Origin: JAJYKC01 sp035545735
Lineage (GTDB): Bacteria > Acidobacteriota > Terriglobia > Bryobacterales > Bryobacteraceae
Direction of reading: 5' to 3'
DNA: 64,000 nt
NCBI GenBank assembly: GCA_035545735.1
Contig: DASZXS010000071.1
Coordinates: forward strand, 1-64,000
Under the pieces are notes generated by a model. That model was not told the DNA's origin. It made no database searches and saw only the letters and a list, made by a program, of their open reading frames with translations. A program made the position numbers and the translations under genes. The first letter of the stretch is position 1. Every line of letters begins with the position of its first letter. Below, one piece after another: positions 34,886-42,433 of this stretch.

Positions 34886-36760
34886 CTACGGCAGAGAAAA
34901 CGCCACCAGCGAATCATCTTGCGGCGAGCCAACGCCCTCGAATCCGCCGGCGGCGATCACCACGTACTGCTTGCCTTTCGCGGTGCGATACGTCATTGGA
35001 GTAGCGCGCGCTCCCGTGGGAAGCTTGGCTTTCCAGACTTCCGCGCCTGTCTGCACTTCGAAGGCACGAAAATAGCCATCAAAGGTAGCGCCGATGAACG
35101 CCAGTCCACCGCCAGTGACGATGGCTCCGCCCAGCGAGGGCGATCCGAATTTTTCGGCGCCCGGCTTTCCTTCCAGCCACGGAAGGACGCCTAACGGTGT
35201 CTCCCATTTCTTCTCGCCGGAGTTCACGTCGATGGCCGTCAGAGTGCCCCATGGCGGCGCGTTGCAGGGTATTTTCTTCGGATTGAGCAGGAATGTCCGC
35301 GCCAGACCGTATGGCGTGCCTCTCTGACGCGCATACTCATAACCGGGCTTGGTATTCTCCTCGGCATCGAACTTGTCTCGCGGGATCAAATAAATAATGG
35401 CCGCGAGGCGGTTCGTCGGAATGATCAGCAGGTGGTTCTCCGGATCGAACGAGGCGCCGCCCCAGGCCATGCCCCCAATATTTCCGGGAAAAACGATCGA
35501 ACCCTGCACGCTAGGCGGCGTAAAGATTCCCTCGGCACGTTTGCCCTCGAAGAAATCCTCACACCATTTCCGGTCTTCTTCGGTTGCGCCCCACACGTCC
35601 GATTTCGAGAGTTGCTGGGGGACCAGGGGCTTGGGAAGAACGGGGAACGGCTGCGTGGGCGACGCCTTCTCTCCGGGCACATCGCTCGCAGGCGCAGGCC
35701 GCTCTTCGACGCCAAAAAGCGGCTTGCCCGTCTCGCGGTTCAACAGGAAGAGGTTCCCGGTTTTCGAGCCAACGGCAATCGCCGGGATACGCTTTCCGTC
35801 ATGAACCCAGGTGAAGAGGGTGGGCTGCGAAGCTACATCGTAATCCCAAAGGTCGTGATGCACGGTTTGAAAGTGCCAGGCAATCTTGCCTGTTTCGGCG
35901 TGCAGGGCCACCAGGGAATTGGCATAGAGGTTGTCCCCGAGGCGTTCTCCGCCATAATAGTCCGGGCTTGCGCTCCCGGTCGGCAGGAAAACAAGTTTGC
36001 GCTCGGGATCGACGGAAATGATCGACCATGTGTTCGCGGCGCCGGTCTTCCCGCCCGGCATGGGGTCGAACGTCCAGACCAGTTTGCCGGTCCGCGCGTC
36101 AAATGCGCGCACTTCGCCGCTTGCCGCATCCGTCCGGTTGTTGTCGGCAATACCCGAACCGGTGATTACCAGATCGCCGATGACCGCGGGCGGAGAAGTT
36201 TCCTCGTATTCCGATTTGGAGTGCGGCGCGTTGCGAAGCCCTTCCGCCAGGTTTACGAAGCCTCCTTTACCGAAGCCGTCGATTAATTTGCCCGTTGCTG
36301 CGTCGACGGCGAATAGCCGCGCGTCAATGGTCGCAACGAAGAGACGCCGGTGTCCGGTTTTAGAATCGACCCAGGCCGCAGCGCCCCGATTGGCGAAATC
36401 TCCGAAGCCGGCGTTAATCGTCGAATGCGGATCGAAGGACCATTTTTCCGCGCCCGTATCGGGATCGACGGCCAGAATCCGGCCGAAGGCGGTGGTGACA
36501 TAGAGCGTGCCATCGATGAAGAGCGGGGTACATTCGAAGGCCGACTTCCTTCCGCCGTGGCCTTTCGGATCGTACATGTCCTTGGTGTGGAGCGTCCAGG
36601 CGACCTTCAGGTGCTGCACATTTTTGAGATTGATCTCCGCGAGCGGCGAATACTTGGTGCCCCCGGCGTCATGCCCGTAGACGGGCCAGCCGGAGTCCTC
36701 GCTCCGGGAGGCTCCGGAGACGCAGAGGGCGAATCCGAGAAGAAAGGCTAACGTCCGCAT
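34886..36760 (-). CDS. PQQ-dependent quinoprotein dehydrogenase (periplasmic)
   Basis: A 624-residue exported quinoprotein. A signal peptide (RTLAFLLGFALCVSGA) precedes an eight-blade propeller with the W-motif segments WPVYGHDAGGTKYSPL, GAEKWSFDPHS, GKLVWTFDPMPG, GKIAWHFQTVHHDLWDYDV and GAEVWKAKLP. This resembles the soluble domain of glucose- or alcohol-type PQQ dehydrogenases. There is no CxxCH heme site, so it is not a quinohemoprotein; electrons presumably pass to a separate carrier. No pqq synthesis gene occurs in the window. The gene is transcribed leftward alone and converges with DUF1634. Confidence 0.88.
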   Translation of the reverse strand: MRTLAFLLGFALCVSGASRSEDSGWPVYGHDAGGTKYSPLAEINLKNVQHLKVAWTLHTKDMYDPKGHGGRKSAFECTPLFIDGTLYVTTAFGRILAVDPDTGAEKWSFDPHSTINAGFGDFANRGAAAWVDSKTGHRRLFVATIDARLFAVDAATGKLIDGFGKGGFVNLAEGLRNAPHSKSEYEETSPPAVIGDLVITGSGIADNNRTDAASGEVRAFDARTGKLVWTFDPMPGGKTGAANTWSIISVDPERKLVFLPTGSASPDYYGGERLGDNLYANSLVALHAETGKIAWHFQTVHHDLWDYDVASQPTLFTWVHDGKRIPAIAVGSKTGNLFLLNRETGKPLFGVEERPAPASDVPGEKASPTQPFPVLPKPLVPQQLSKSDVWGATEEDRKWCEDFFEGKRAEGIFTPPSVQGSIVFPGNIGGMAWGGASFDPENHLLIIPTNRLAAIIYLIPRDKFDAEENTKPGYEYARQRGTPYGLARTFLLNPKKIPCNAPPWGTLTAIDVNSGEKKWETPLGVLPWLEGKPGAEKFGSPSLGGAIVTGGGLAFIGATFDGYFRAFEVQTGAEVWKAKLPTGARATPMTYRTAKGKQYVVIAAGGFEGVGSPQDDSLVAFSLP

Positions 36761-36839
36761 GATTCAAGTTTCTTGCTCGGCGGATCATTTGCGCAAGAAA
36801 CCAGGTACGGGCGGGCTCAACTCCGGGACCACCGGGCTA

Positions 36840-37616
36840 TCACGGCGAACCTGTCCTGGGCGCCGCTGAAATTTGCCCCGGAGAAAAACGGCGCGTCCAT
36901 GTGAGGGTCCGGTTGTCCTTCAGAATCACCCGGTATTCGCCATGAAACCAGGGCTGCATCTCACGAATGCCATCGAGGTTCACAATCTGCGACCGGTTAA
37001 TCCGGATGAACCGTTCGGGATCGAGTTGCGCCGCGAAGGATTCCAGCGTTCCGCGGATTGTATATACCTGCCCGTCCACATGAATGTTCAGATAGTTTCG
37101 CGCGGATTCGACGGACGTGATCGCTGCGGGAGCAACGAACACCGATTTTTCGCCCAGGTCGAGCAGCAGATGCGCGGGGTAGCGCGCTTGCGGCACTAAA
37201 TTGCGAAGCAGGCTCTCGAGTTGCGGATGGATACCGGACGCGCGTTCTTGCTCGATACGCCGGCGCGCCCGGTCGAGGACGGTCTCAAAGCGAGCGCGCT
37301 CGACCGGCTTCAGCAGATAGTCGAGCGCGTGAACTTCAAACGCCCGCAGAGCATAATGATCGTGCGCGGTAACGAAGATAAAATGCACGTCCTCACCGGG
37401 CGGCAGCGCGCGGATCACGTCGAATCCTTCTCCATCGGGCATCTGGACATCCAGAAACACAAGGTCGGGGCGATGTTCCCGAATCGCGGTGATGGTTGCG
37501 GCGACAGTTCCGGATTCCGCGCATATTGCGACCCCGGGAGCTTCTGAAAGAAAGCGCAGCAGTTTGCGGCGGGCCGGCGGCTCGTCGTCGGCGACCAGCA
37601 CTGTTAAGGGAGGCAT
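36840..37616 (-). CDS. LytTR-family response regulator
   Basis: A 258-residue two-component regulator. The receiver domain has the acidic pair ADDE near 9-12, phospho-acceptor Asp56 in FLDVQMPDGEG, the switch Thr in FVTAHD and Lys in LLKPVE. From about 140 the C-terminal LytTR DNA-binding domain follows: ITSVESARNYLNIHV, RINRSQIVNLDGIREMQPWFHGEYRVIL. It should bind a pair of direct repeats upstream of target genes. The start is 4 bases after the stop of the sensor kinase gene, which is transcribed first, so they form a matched LytS/LytR-like pair. The targets are unknown. Confidence 0.92.
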   Translation of the reverse strand: MPPLTVLVADDEPPARRKLLRFLSEAPGVAICAESGTVAATITAIREHRPDLVFLDVQMPDGEGFDVIRALPPGEDVHFIFVTAHDHYALRAFEVHALDYLLKPVERARFETVLDRARRRIEQERASGIHPQLESLLRNLVPQARYPAHLLLDLGEKSVFVAPAAITSVESARNYLNIHVDGQVYTIRGTLESFAAQLDPERFIRINRSQIVNLDGIREMQPWFHGEYRVILKDNRTLTWTRRFSPGQISAAPRTGSP

Positions 37617-37619
37617 CGG

Positions 37620-38699
37620 TTATGCGGTATGAAACGGCACCTTCACTGTAACCAGCAGGCCGCCCTCGGGGCCGTTCTCGAAATGGAGGCTCTGGCCCTT
37701 GCCGTAGAGGCGGCTCAACCGCTCGGCGGTATTTGAAAGACCGATGCCCTGGCCCCGCAGCGGGCTGCGCCCTTCCTGGATTCCTCGCCCGCGATCGCGG
37801 ACTTGCAGCCAGAGCGAGCCGTTTGTGCGCCGGGCGGTGACCGCGACGTCCACCCGGGATGTCTCAGGGTCGATGCCGTGGCGAAGTGAGTTCTCCACCA
37901 GCGGCTGGAGAATCAGTTGAGGCACCAGCGCGGCTTTCGCGCCGTCGTCCACGTCGATCGAGACGGAAAGGCGGTCTTCGAAGCGGGCGCGCATCACATT
38001 CAGGTATAGATCGAGGATTCGAAGCTCGTCTTCGAGCGGAACCTCCTGCGCCTGCGAGGAATGTAGCGTAAGGCGGAGAAAATCGCTCAGGCGCGCGATC
38101 ATTTCGTCGGCGGCGCGAACGTCTTCATACATGATCGAGGAAACGGTGTTCAGTGCGTTGAAAATGAAATGCGGCTGAAGCTGAAGGCGGAGGTTCTGAA
38201 GCTGCGCCTGCGCCAGCCTGTTTTCCAACTGCGCCGTTTCGAGCTCCCGCCGATGGGCCGCGCGGTATTGATCCAGCAGTTGCACCAGGCTCAGAACCAC
38301 CACGTAGACGATGAGCTGAAAACAATATTCCATGAAATACCGCACTGGCATTCTTCCGTAATCGTACGGGCCCATGCCCACCAGCGGAAAAATGAGATGG
38401 CGCGAGACAGCCATCATCGTCGTATGAATAAAAGCGAACGCCGTGGCGATTGCCCAGTGCAGGGCGGAGGAGCGAATCCAGTGAGCGCGGTCGAAGGGGA
38501 ATCTTCGAACAACCCCAATGAGCAGGGGAAGCAGCACGAAGAGGGCATAAGCCCCGGTGACTTCCTCGATGAATGGAGTCATCGGAGAGACCGGGGTATC
38601 CCGAGTGACGAAATCGAGATACTTATAGCCAAACAGCAGCAGGCACGCCGCATTGCAGACAAGAAACAGCTTCAGCAGGAAGCGTCCGTGGGACTGCAT
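37620..38699 (-). CDS. LytS-like sensor histidine kinase
   Basis: A 359-residue membrane kinase of the His_kinase (PF06580) type. About four hydrophobic segments occupy residues 8-140. A short coiled coil (YRAAHRRELETAQLENRLAQAQLQNLRL) joins them to the phospho-acceptor His177 in LQPHFIFNALN, and the ATPase domain carries LVENSLRHGID, RDRGRGI and GQGIGLSNTAERL. It should phosphorylate the downstream LytTR protein. No sensor domain is seen beyond the membrane segments, so the signal may be a membrane state or hydrophobic ligand. The gene follows a small unknown gene by 9 bases. Confidence 0.92.
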   Translation of the reverse strand: MQSHGRFLLKLFLVCNAACLLLFGYKYLDFVTRDTPVSPMTPFIEEVTGAYALFVLLPLLIGVVRRFPFDRAHWIRSSALHWAIATAFAFIHTTMMAVSRHLIFPLVGMGPYDYGRMPVRYFMEYCFQLIVYVVVLSLVQLLDQYRAAHRRELETAQLENRLAQAQLQNLRLQLQPHFIFNALNTVSSIMYEDVRAADEMIARLSDFLRLTLHSSQAQEVPLEDELRILDLYLNVMRARFEDRLSVSIDVDDGAKAALVPQLILQPLVENSLRHGIDPETSRVDVAVTARRTNGSLWLQVRDRGRGIQEGRSPLRGQGIGLSNTAERLSRLYGKGQSLHFENGPEGGLLVTVKVPFHTA

Positions 38700-38708
38700 A
38701 CGTTCAGT

Positions 38709-39137
38709 TTAGGATGGAGCGGGCCCGGGCGCGCGCGTCAGGCCGTCCACCGCGCCGAACACTTTCATCATTTCGCCATGTGCGATCACCGTACCGGGAT
38801 CGCGCTGGAATGCCTCGTAGTACCGGCGCTGGAACTCGTCGCCCGTTTCGGACGCGGTCAGGAGTCCGCGGGCCCTGGCGATCAGCCGGTCCGCTTCGGC
38901 CGGGGAGACGGGTTCTTCGGCGTCCAACGCCTCGTCGATGACGACAACCAACTGCGACAGCTCGCGCAGCCAGGCGAACGCCGGATCGTTGAGGACCAAT
39001 TCCAGCAAGTGGCCGGAAGAGTGAATCTTGCTGACGTCGTGCTCGTAGGCGGCGCGCTCGGAATCCAGTAATTTTTTGTGCAAATGCAGCAGCCCGTCGC
39101 GCAAGGCCGAGAGCCGCGAGGCCGCGGGAGAATTCAT
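38709..39137 (-). CDS. Hypothetical protein upstream of the sensor kinase
   Basis: A 142-residue soluble, all-helical protein I do not recognise with certainty. It lacks Cys and signal peptide. The N-terminal half has LRDGLLHLHKKLLDSERAAYE, then FAWLRELSQLVVVIDEAL, and the C-terminal half is acidic (EEPVSPAEADRLIARARGLL). Similar proteins appear as conserved hypotheticals in Acidobacteriota and Proteobacteria. It is 9 bases from the kinase gene and co-oriented, so it may be the first gene of the three-gene signalling operon. Confidence 0.65.
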   Translation of the reverse strand: MNSPAASRLSALRDGLLHLHKKLLDSERAAYEHDVSKIHSSGHLLELVLNDPAFAWLRELSQLVVVIDEALDAEEPVSPAEADRLIARARGLLTASETGDEFQRRYYEAFQRDPGTVIAHGEMMKVFGAVDGLTRAPGPAPS

Positions 39138-39244
39138 ACGCTCATGATAGCGTCGCGGCGGGCGGCATAGCGGAGATCGCCGCGGAATCTCCCAGACGCT
39201 CTGGCTAAGGGTGTATACCGGCGTGCCAGGCCGCGAGCCAGGCT

Positions 39245-39290
39245 CTAAATGAAGTCATTTTAATATCAACTTAAGGGCTCTTTCATTTAG
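39245..39290. promoter_or_regulatory. Nested inverted repeats before the small Lys-rich gene
   Basis: Three copies of one 6-base word occur: AAATGA at 39247, its complement TCATTT at 39255 and again at 39283. The first two make a tight palindrome with a 2-base centre. The outer pair extends to 9 bases, CTAAATGAA with TTCATTTAG, across a 28-base loop. The two pairings exclude each other, as in a switchable RNA leader or tandem operator half-sites. The region also repeats GGCTC three times. It ends about 60 bases before the ATG. Confidence 0.4.
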
Positions 39291-39350
39291 ACGGCTCATG
39301 ATGAAAGCGTAGTTGTTCCTAGCTCTAGTCCAAGGAGATTTGAAAAGAAA

Positions 39351-39503
39351 ATGAAGAAGCTGATGACCCTTATGCTCGGCTTGTCGTTCCTGGCCGGTAC
39401 TGTCTCGGTGTTTGCGCAGGACGCCCCGCCGGCGAAGACCAAGAAGCATAAAAAAGAGAAGAAGAGCAAGAAGTCCAAGATGGACGACACGAAGAAAGGC
39501 TAA
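39351..39503 (+). CDS. Small secreted Lys-rich protein
   Basis: A 50-residue gene. The protein starts with a signal peptide (MKKLMTLMLGLSFLAGTVSVFAQ) and leaves a mature peptide of about 27 residues. Of these 13 are Lys, with a short DAPPAK lead and an acidic MDDTKKG end. An AGGAG ribosome site lies 13 bases before the ATG. The short length fits a secreted cationic peptide that would bind anionic polymers, perhaps cell-envelope or extracellular polysaccharide. Similar Lys-rich tiny secreted proteins occur in Acidobacteriota, but none has a known role. The 3' end is unusually structured, with three hairpins, and an acylation operon begins 170 bases later. Confidence 0.68.
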   Translation: MKKLMTLMLGLSFLAGTVSVFAQDAPPAKTKKHKKEKKSKKSKMDDTKKG

Positions 39504-39512
39504 TCTTTCTTC
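39491..39512 (+). other. Hairpin across the stop codon of the small Lys-rich gene
   Basis: GAAGAAAG pairs with CTTTCTTC over the loop GCTAAT, and the loop contains the TAA stop. An 8-base perfect stem at the end of such a short reading frame may stabilise the message or affect termination of translation. It is the first of three consecutive hairpins. Confidence 0.45.
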
Positions 39513-39532
39513 GACGCGAAAGCGTCATTTTT
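39513..39532 (+). terminator. Rho-independent terminator with GAAA tetraloop
   Basis: GACGC and GCGTC form a perfect stem closed by a GAAA (GNRA) tetraloop, followed directly by ATTTTT. This is a textbook intrinsic terminator 9 bases after the stop codon of the small Lys-rich gene. The stem is only 5 pairs, so its strength is moderate. Confidence 0.65.
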
Positions 39533-39541
39533 GCGACATTC

Positions 39542-39591
39542 GTAAGCCGCGCGTTTTGACCCGTCCGGGTTGCTCGCGCGGCTTACCTTTT
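39542..39591 (+). terminator. Second hairpin, 12-bp perfect stem
   Basis: GTAAGCCGCGCG is matched exactly by CGCGCGGCTTAC 21 bases later. The loop itself folds (ACCCG-TC-CGGGT), giving a long two-tier hairpin, and CTTTT follows. It probably backs up the first terminator and separates the small gene from the acyltransferase operon. Confidence 0.55.
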
Positions 39592-39671
39592 GCGCCCGAT
39601 TCCCCATCGGTGACGCCGTTTGATTTTCCCCTACCCTCCGTCGCATTCTTAAATAACACGTCTCCGATCCC

Positions 39672-41057
39672 ATGATCCTCTCTTCGCCCGGATATCTGGC
39701 GTTTTTGGTAGCCGTCTACCTGTTGTTTTGGCTATGCCGGGCCAACCGCCTGGCGTGCCTCGGGCTGATTCTGCTGGCGAATTACTTCTTCTACGCGAAA
39801 TGGTCGCTGGTGTACCTGGGGATCATTCCGGTGGCGTCGTCGTTGGACTTCTGCATCGCCATCGCGCTGGAACGGGCGAAACACCCGTTCGTCCGCCGCG
39901 CCCTGGTGACGGCCAGCGTGTTCATGAACATCGTGTTAATCGCCTCGGCGCGCTATGTGCCACTGCTTCTGGGGCTGGCGGGCGCCGCGACGCACGCCGG
40001 CTGGACGCTGCCGCTGAGCCTGTCGTTCTACGGATTCCAGGCGATGACGTACACGATCGATGTCTACCGCCGTGACGCCAGGGCCACGCGCAGTCTGCTG
40101 GCTTACCTTGCCACGGTCAGCTTCTTCCCCACCACGCTCGCCGGGCCTATTACCCGGCCCGCGGCCCTGCTGCCGCAGTGGGAGAAGAACCGTAGTTTGG
40201 CTCCCGAAGAGGGAGGCCGCGCCCTGTTTCTGATCGGGGTCGGCCTGATGAAGAAGTTCCTGATTGCCGACTATCTGGCCGAGCACCTGATCAATCGCGT
40301 TTTTGATCTGCCCAAGCTGTACTCCGGAAGCGAAGTTCTGGTCGGAGTTTACGCTTATGCGTTTCAAATTTATTACGACTTCTCCGGCTATACGGACATC
40401 GCTCTCGGGTCGGCCCTGCTGCTTGGCATACGCCTGCCGGTGAATTTCAACCAGCCCTACCTGGCGGAAAACATCGCGGATTTCTGGCGGCGCTGGCATA
40501 TCTCCCTCTCCAACTGGCTGCGCGATTACCTCTATTTTTCGCTGCCCGGCAAGCGGACGCGCGCGATGCCCTATCTGAACCTGATCGTCACGTTCGCCAT
40601 TGGAGGCATCTGGCACGGCGCGAACTGGAACTTTGGCGTATGGGGACTGATTCACGGTGTTGGGCTCGCCGTGACGCGCGGCTGGCAGGCGGTACGCGGG
40701 AAGAAGAAGCCCTCAGCGAACCTCGCGCTGCGCACGATGCGCATTCTCGCCGCCTTTCATTTTGTCGTGTTGTCCTGGATCTTCTTCCGCGCGTCCAGTA
40801 TAGCGACCGCGCGGGATATCCTTTCCCAGATTTTCTCCGGTACGGTGGAGTGGTCCAACATTACTCCGGAATTCGTGGTCGTTTTTTCGTTTGCCGTGGC
40901 GGGCCACTACATTCCGAAGCGTTGGTATGAGCGGTCCCAGCAAGCTTTCGTCGCCGTGCCATTCTATGCCCAGGCCGCGGCGCTGGTGTTGCTGGCGCTG
41001 GCCATTCAATATGTTGCCGGCACGGGCGCCGCGCCATTTATCTATTCGAAGTTCTGA
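39672..41057 (+). CDS. MBOAT-family O-acyltransferase (AlgI/DltB-like)
   Basis: A 461-residue polytopic membrane O-acyltransferase. It carries the family core: QIYYDFSGYTDIALGSALLLG near 232-252, FWRRWHISLSNWLRDYLYF at 271-289 (His276) and GGIWHGANWNFGVWGLIHG at 311-329, whose His315 and His329 are the usual catalytic candidates. AlgI and DltB use this fold to pass an acyl group across the membrane to an exported polymer. The next two genes are SGNH hydrolases and then a carrier protein and a KASIII-like enzyme, all co-oriented and within a few bases, so it is the channel-like centre of a dedicated acylation system. Its substrate is unknown. Confidence 0.93.
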   Translation: MILSSPGYLAFLVAVYLLFWLCRANRLACLGLILLANYFFYAKWSLVYLGIIPVASSLDFCIAIALERAKHPFVRRALVTASVFMNIVLIASARYVPLLLGLAGAATHAGWTLPLSLSFYGFQAMTYTIDVYRRDARATRSLLAYLATVSFFPTTLAGPITRPAALLPQWEKNRSLAPEEGGRALFLIGVGLMKKFLIADYLAEHLINRVFDLPKLYSGSEVLVGVYAYAFQIYYDFSGYTDIALGSALLLGIRLPVNFNQPYLAENIADFWRRWHISLSNWLRDYLYFSLPGKRTRAMPYLNLIVTFAIGGIWHGANWNFGVWGLIHGVGLAVTRGWQAVRGKKKPSANLALRTMRILAAFHFVVLSWIFFRASSIATARDILSQIFSGTVEWSNITPEFVVVFSFAVAGHYIPKRWYERSQQAFVAVPFYAQAAALVLLALAIQYVAGTGAAPFIYSKF

Positions 41058-41062
41058 ACGCC

Positions 41063-42430
41063 ATGGCCCTTCCAAAGAAAACCAGCCTGGCAATTCTCAC
41101 CTTCGGCGTTATGACCGCGGGCCTGGGGTACGCTCCCGGACCGCCGTGGCTTCGTCTGCGCGAAACGGTGCTGACCCAGGTTCTCCATTTCGGGCCGGAG
41201 GCTGCGCCGCCCGCTCCGGTGGCTGCTCCCAGCCCGGCCTCTGCCGCTCCGGAGAGCCGCCGGGTTCTTGCCAGGACGCCGTTGGAACAGCGTGATGCCC
41301 GGCAGATTCTGGACCCGGCGGGCATCATGTCGCACTTCTATGAATCCCTGGCCCGGACGGAGCGGAAGGAGCCGCGCGCCGTGACTCAGGTCCTGCATTA
41401 CGGCGATTCGCCTGTCACCGCCGATTCGATCACGGCCGATGCGCGGGCTATTCTCCAACAGCGATTTGGCGATGCCGGCCACGGCTTTGTCCTCATGGCG
41501 AAGCCCTGGGCCTGGTACGGTCATCGCGGCGTGGGCCTGCGCGGAAGCGGGTGGCGCATCGCGGCGGCAACTCAATCGCGAGCCAAGGACGGTTTCCACG
41601 GACTGGGAGGCGTCAGTTTTGAAGGAGGGGTTGGCGCATCCTCGACCATCTCGCTCCCCGATAACCGGCATACCGGAATGGAGGTCCAGTTCCTGCAACA
41701 GCCGGGCGGAGGCGCATTCCACCTGGAGGGGAACGCGGGGCCAATTGGAGACGTCAGTACGGACGGAGAAACGGAAGCGCCCGGGTTCGCTTCCTTCGGT
41801 CTCCCATCGGGTACCGGCAGGGTCACGTTAAGCGTCACGGCCGGCACGGTTCGCCTGTTCGGCTGGAGCTTCGAGAAGAAGGGGCCCGGAGTGATTTATC
41901 ATAGTCTTGGGCTCAATGGAGCCCAGGTGCAGGCGGTACTTTGGTATTTCAATGCCGGTCAGTGGACCATCGAGCTTCGGCATATGCATCCGGACCTGGT
42001 GGTCATCAACTACGGAACGAATGAAAGCGTCTTTCCCGAGTACATTGAACGCCAATATCCGGGTGAATTGCGAAAATTGATCGAGCGTGTCAAAACAGCT
42101 CTGCCGGAGTCGTCGGTCCTCGTGATGAGTCCCATGGACCGGGGGGAACGCGACTCTTCGGGCGACATTGTGACGATGCCGATCCTGCCGCGCATCGTCG
42201 ACATCCAGCGCAAGGTCGCCGTGGACGAAGGTTGCGCCTTTTTCGATACCTTTGACGCCATGGGTGGCGCCGGAACGATGGCGCGCTGGTATGAATCTCA
42301 ACCGCGCATGGTGAGCGCCGATTTTACCCATCCACTTCCCGGCGGAGCGGCGCTGGTGGGCCGCTTGCTGGACGATGCCCTGATGCGCGGTTACGCGCGC
42401 TTTCGCGCCGGCACGATAGGAGTGCAGTAG
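41063..42430 (+). CDS. Exported SGNH/GDSL-family hydrolase or acyltransferase, copy 1
   Basis: A 455-residue SGNH-fold protein with an N-terminal membrane anchor or signal (LAILTFGVMTAG) and a Pro/Ala-rich linker. Block I is YGDSPVT with nucleophile Ser116. Block III is VVINYGTNES with the Asn, and the C-terminal Asp-His pair is in FTHPLPGGAAL. In AlgJ, AlgX, PatB and DltD, such a domain completes acyl transfer from the MBOAT partner onto the polysaccharide or teichoic acid, or edits it. It begins 5 bases after the MBOAT gene and is followed 3 bases later by a paralog, so translation is coupled. Confidence 0.85.
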   Translation: MALPKKTSLAILTFGVMTAGLGYAPGPPWLRLRETVLTQVLHFGPEAAPPAPVAAPSPASAAPESRRVLARTPLEQRDARQILDPAGIMSHFYESLARTERKEPRAVTQVLHYGDSPVTADSITADARAILQQRFGDAGHGFVLMAKPWAWYGHRGVGLRGSGWRIAAATQSRAKDGFHGLGGVSFEGGVGASSTISLPDNRHTGMEVQFLQQPGGGAFHLEGNAGPIGDVSTDGETEAPGFASFGLPSGTGRVTLSVTAGTVRLFGWSFEKKGPGVIYHSLGLNGAQVQAVLWYFNAGQWTIELRHMHPDLVVINYGTNESVFPEYIERQYPGELRKLIERVKTALPESSVLVMSPMDRGERDSSGDIVTMPILPRIVDIQRKVAVDEGCAFFDTFDAMGGAGTMARWYESQPRMVSADFTHPLPGGAALVGRLLDDALMRGYARFRAGTIGVQ

Positions 42431-42433
42431 CGC

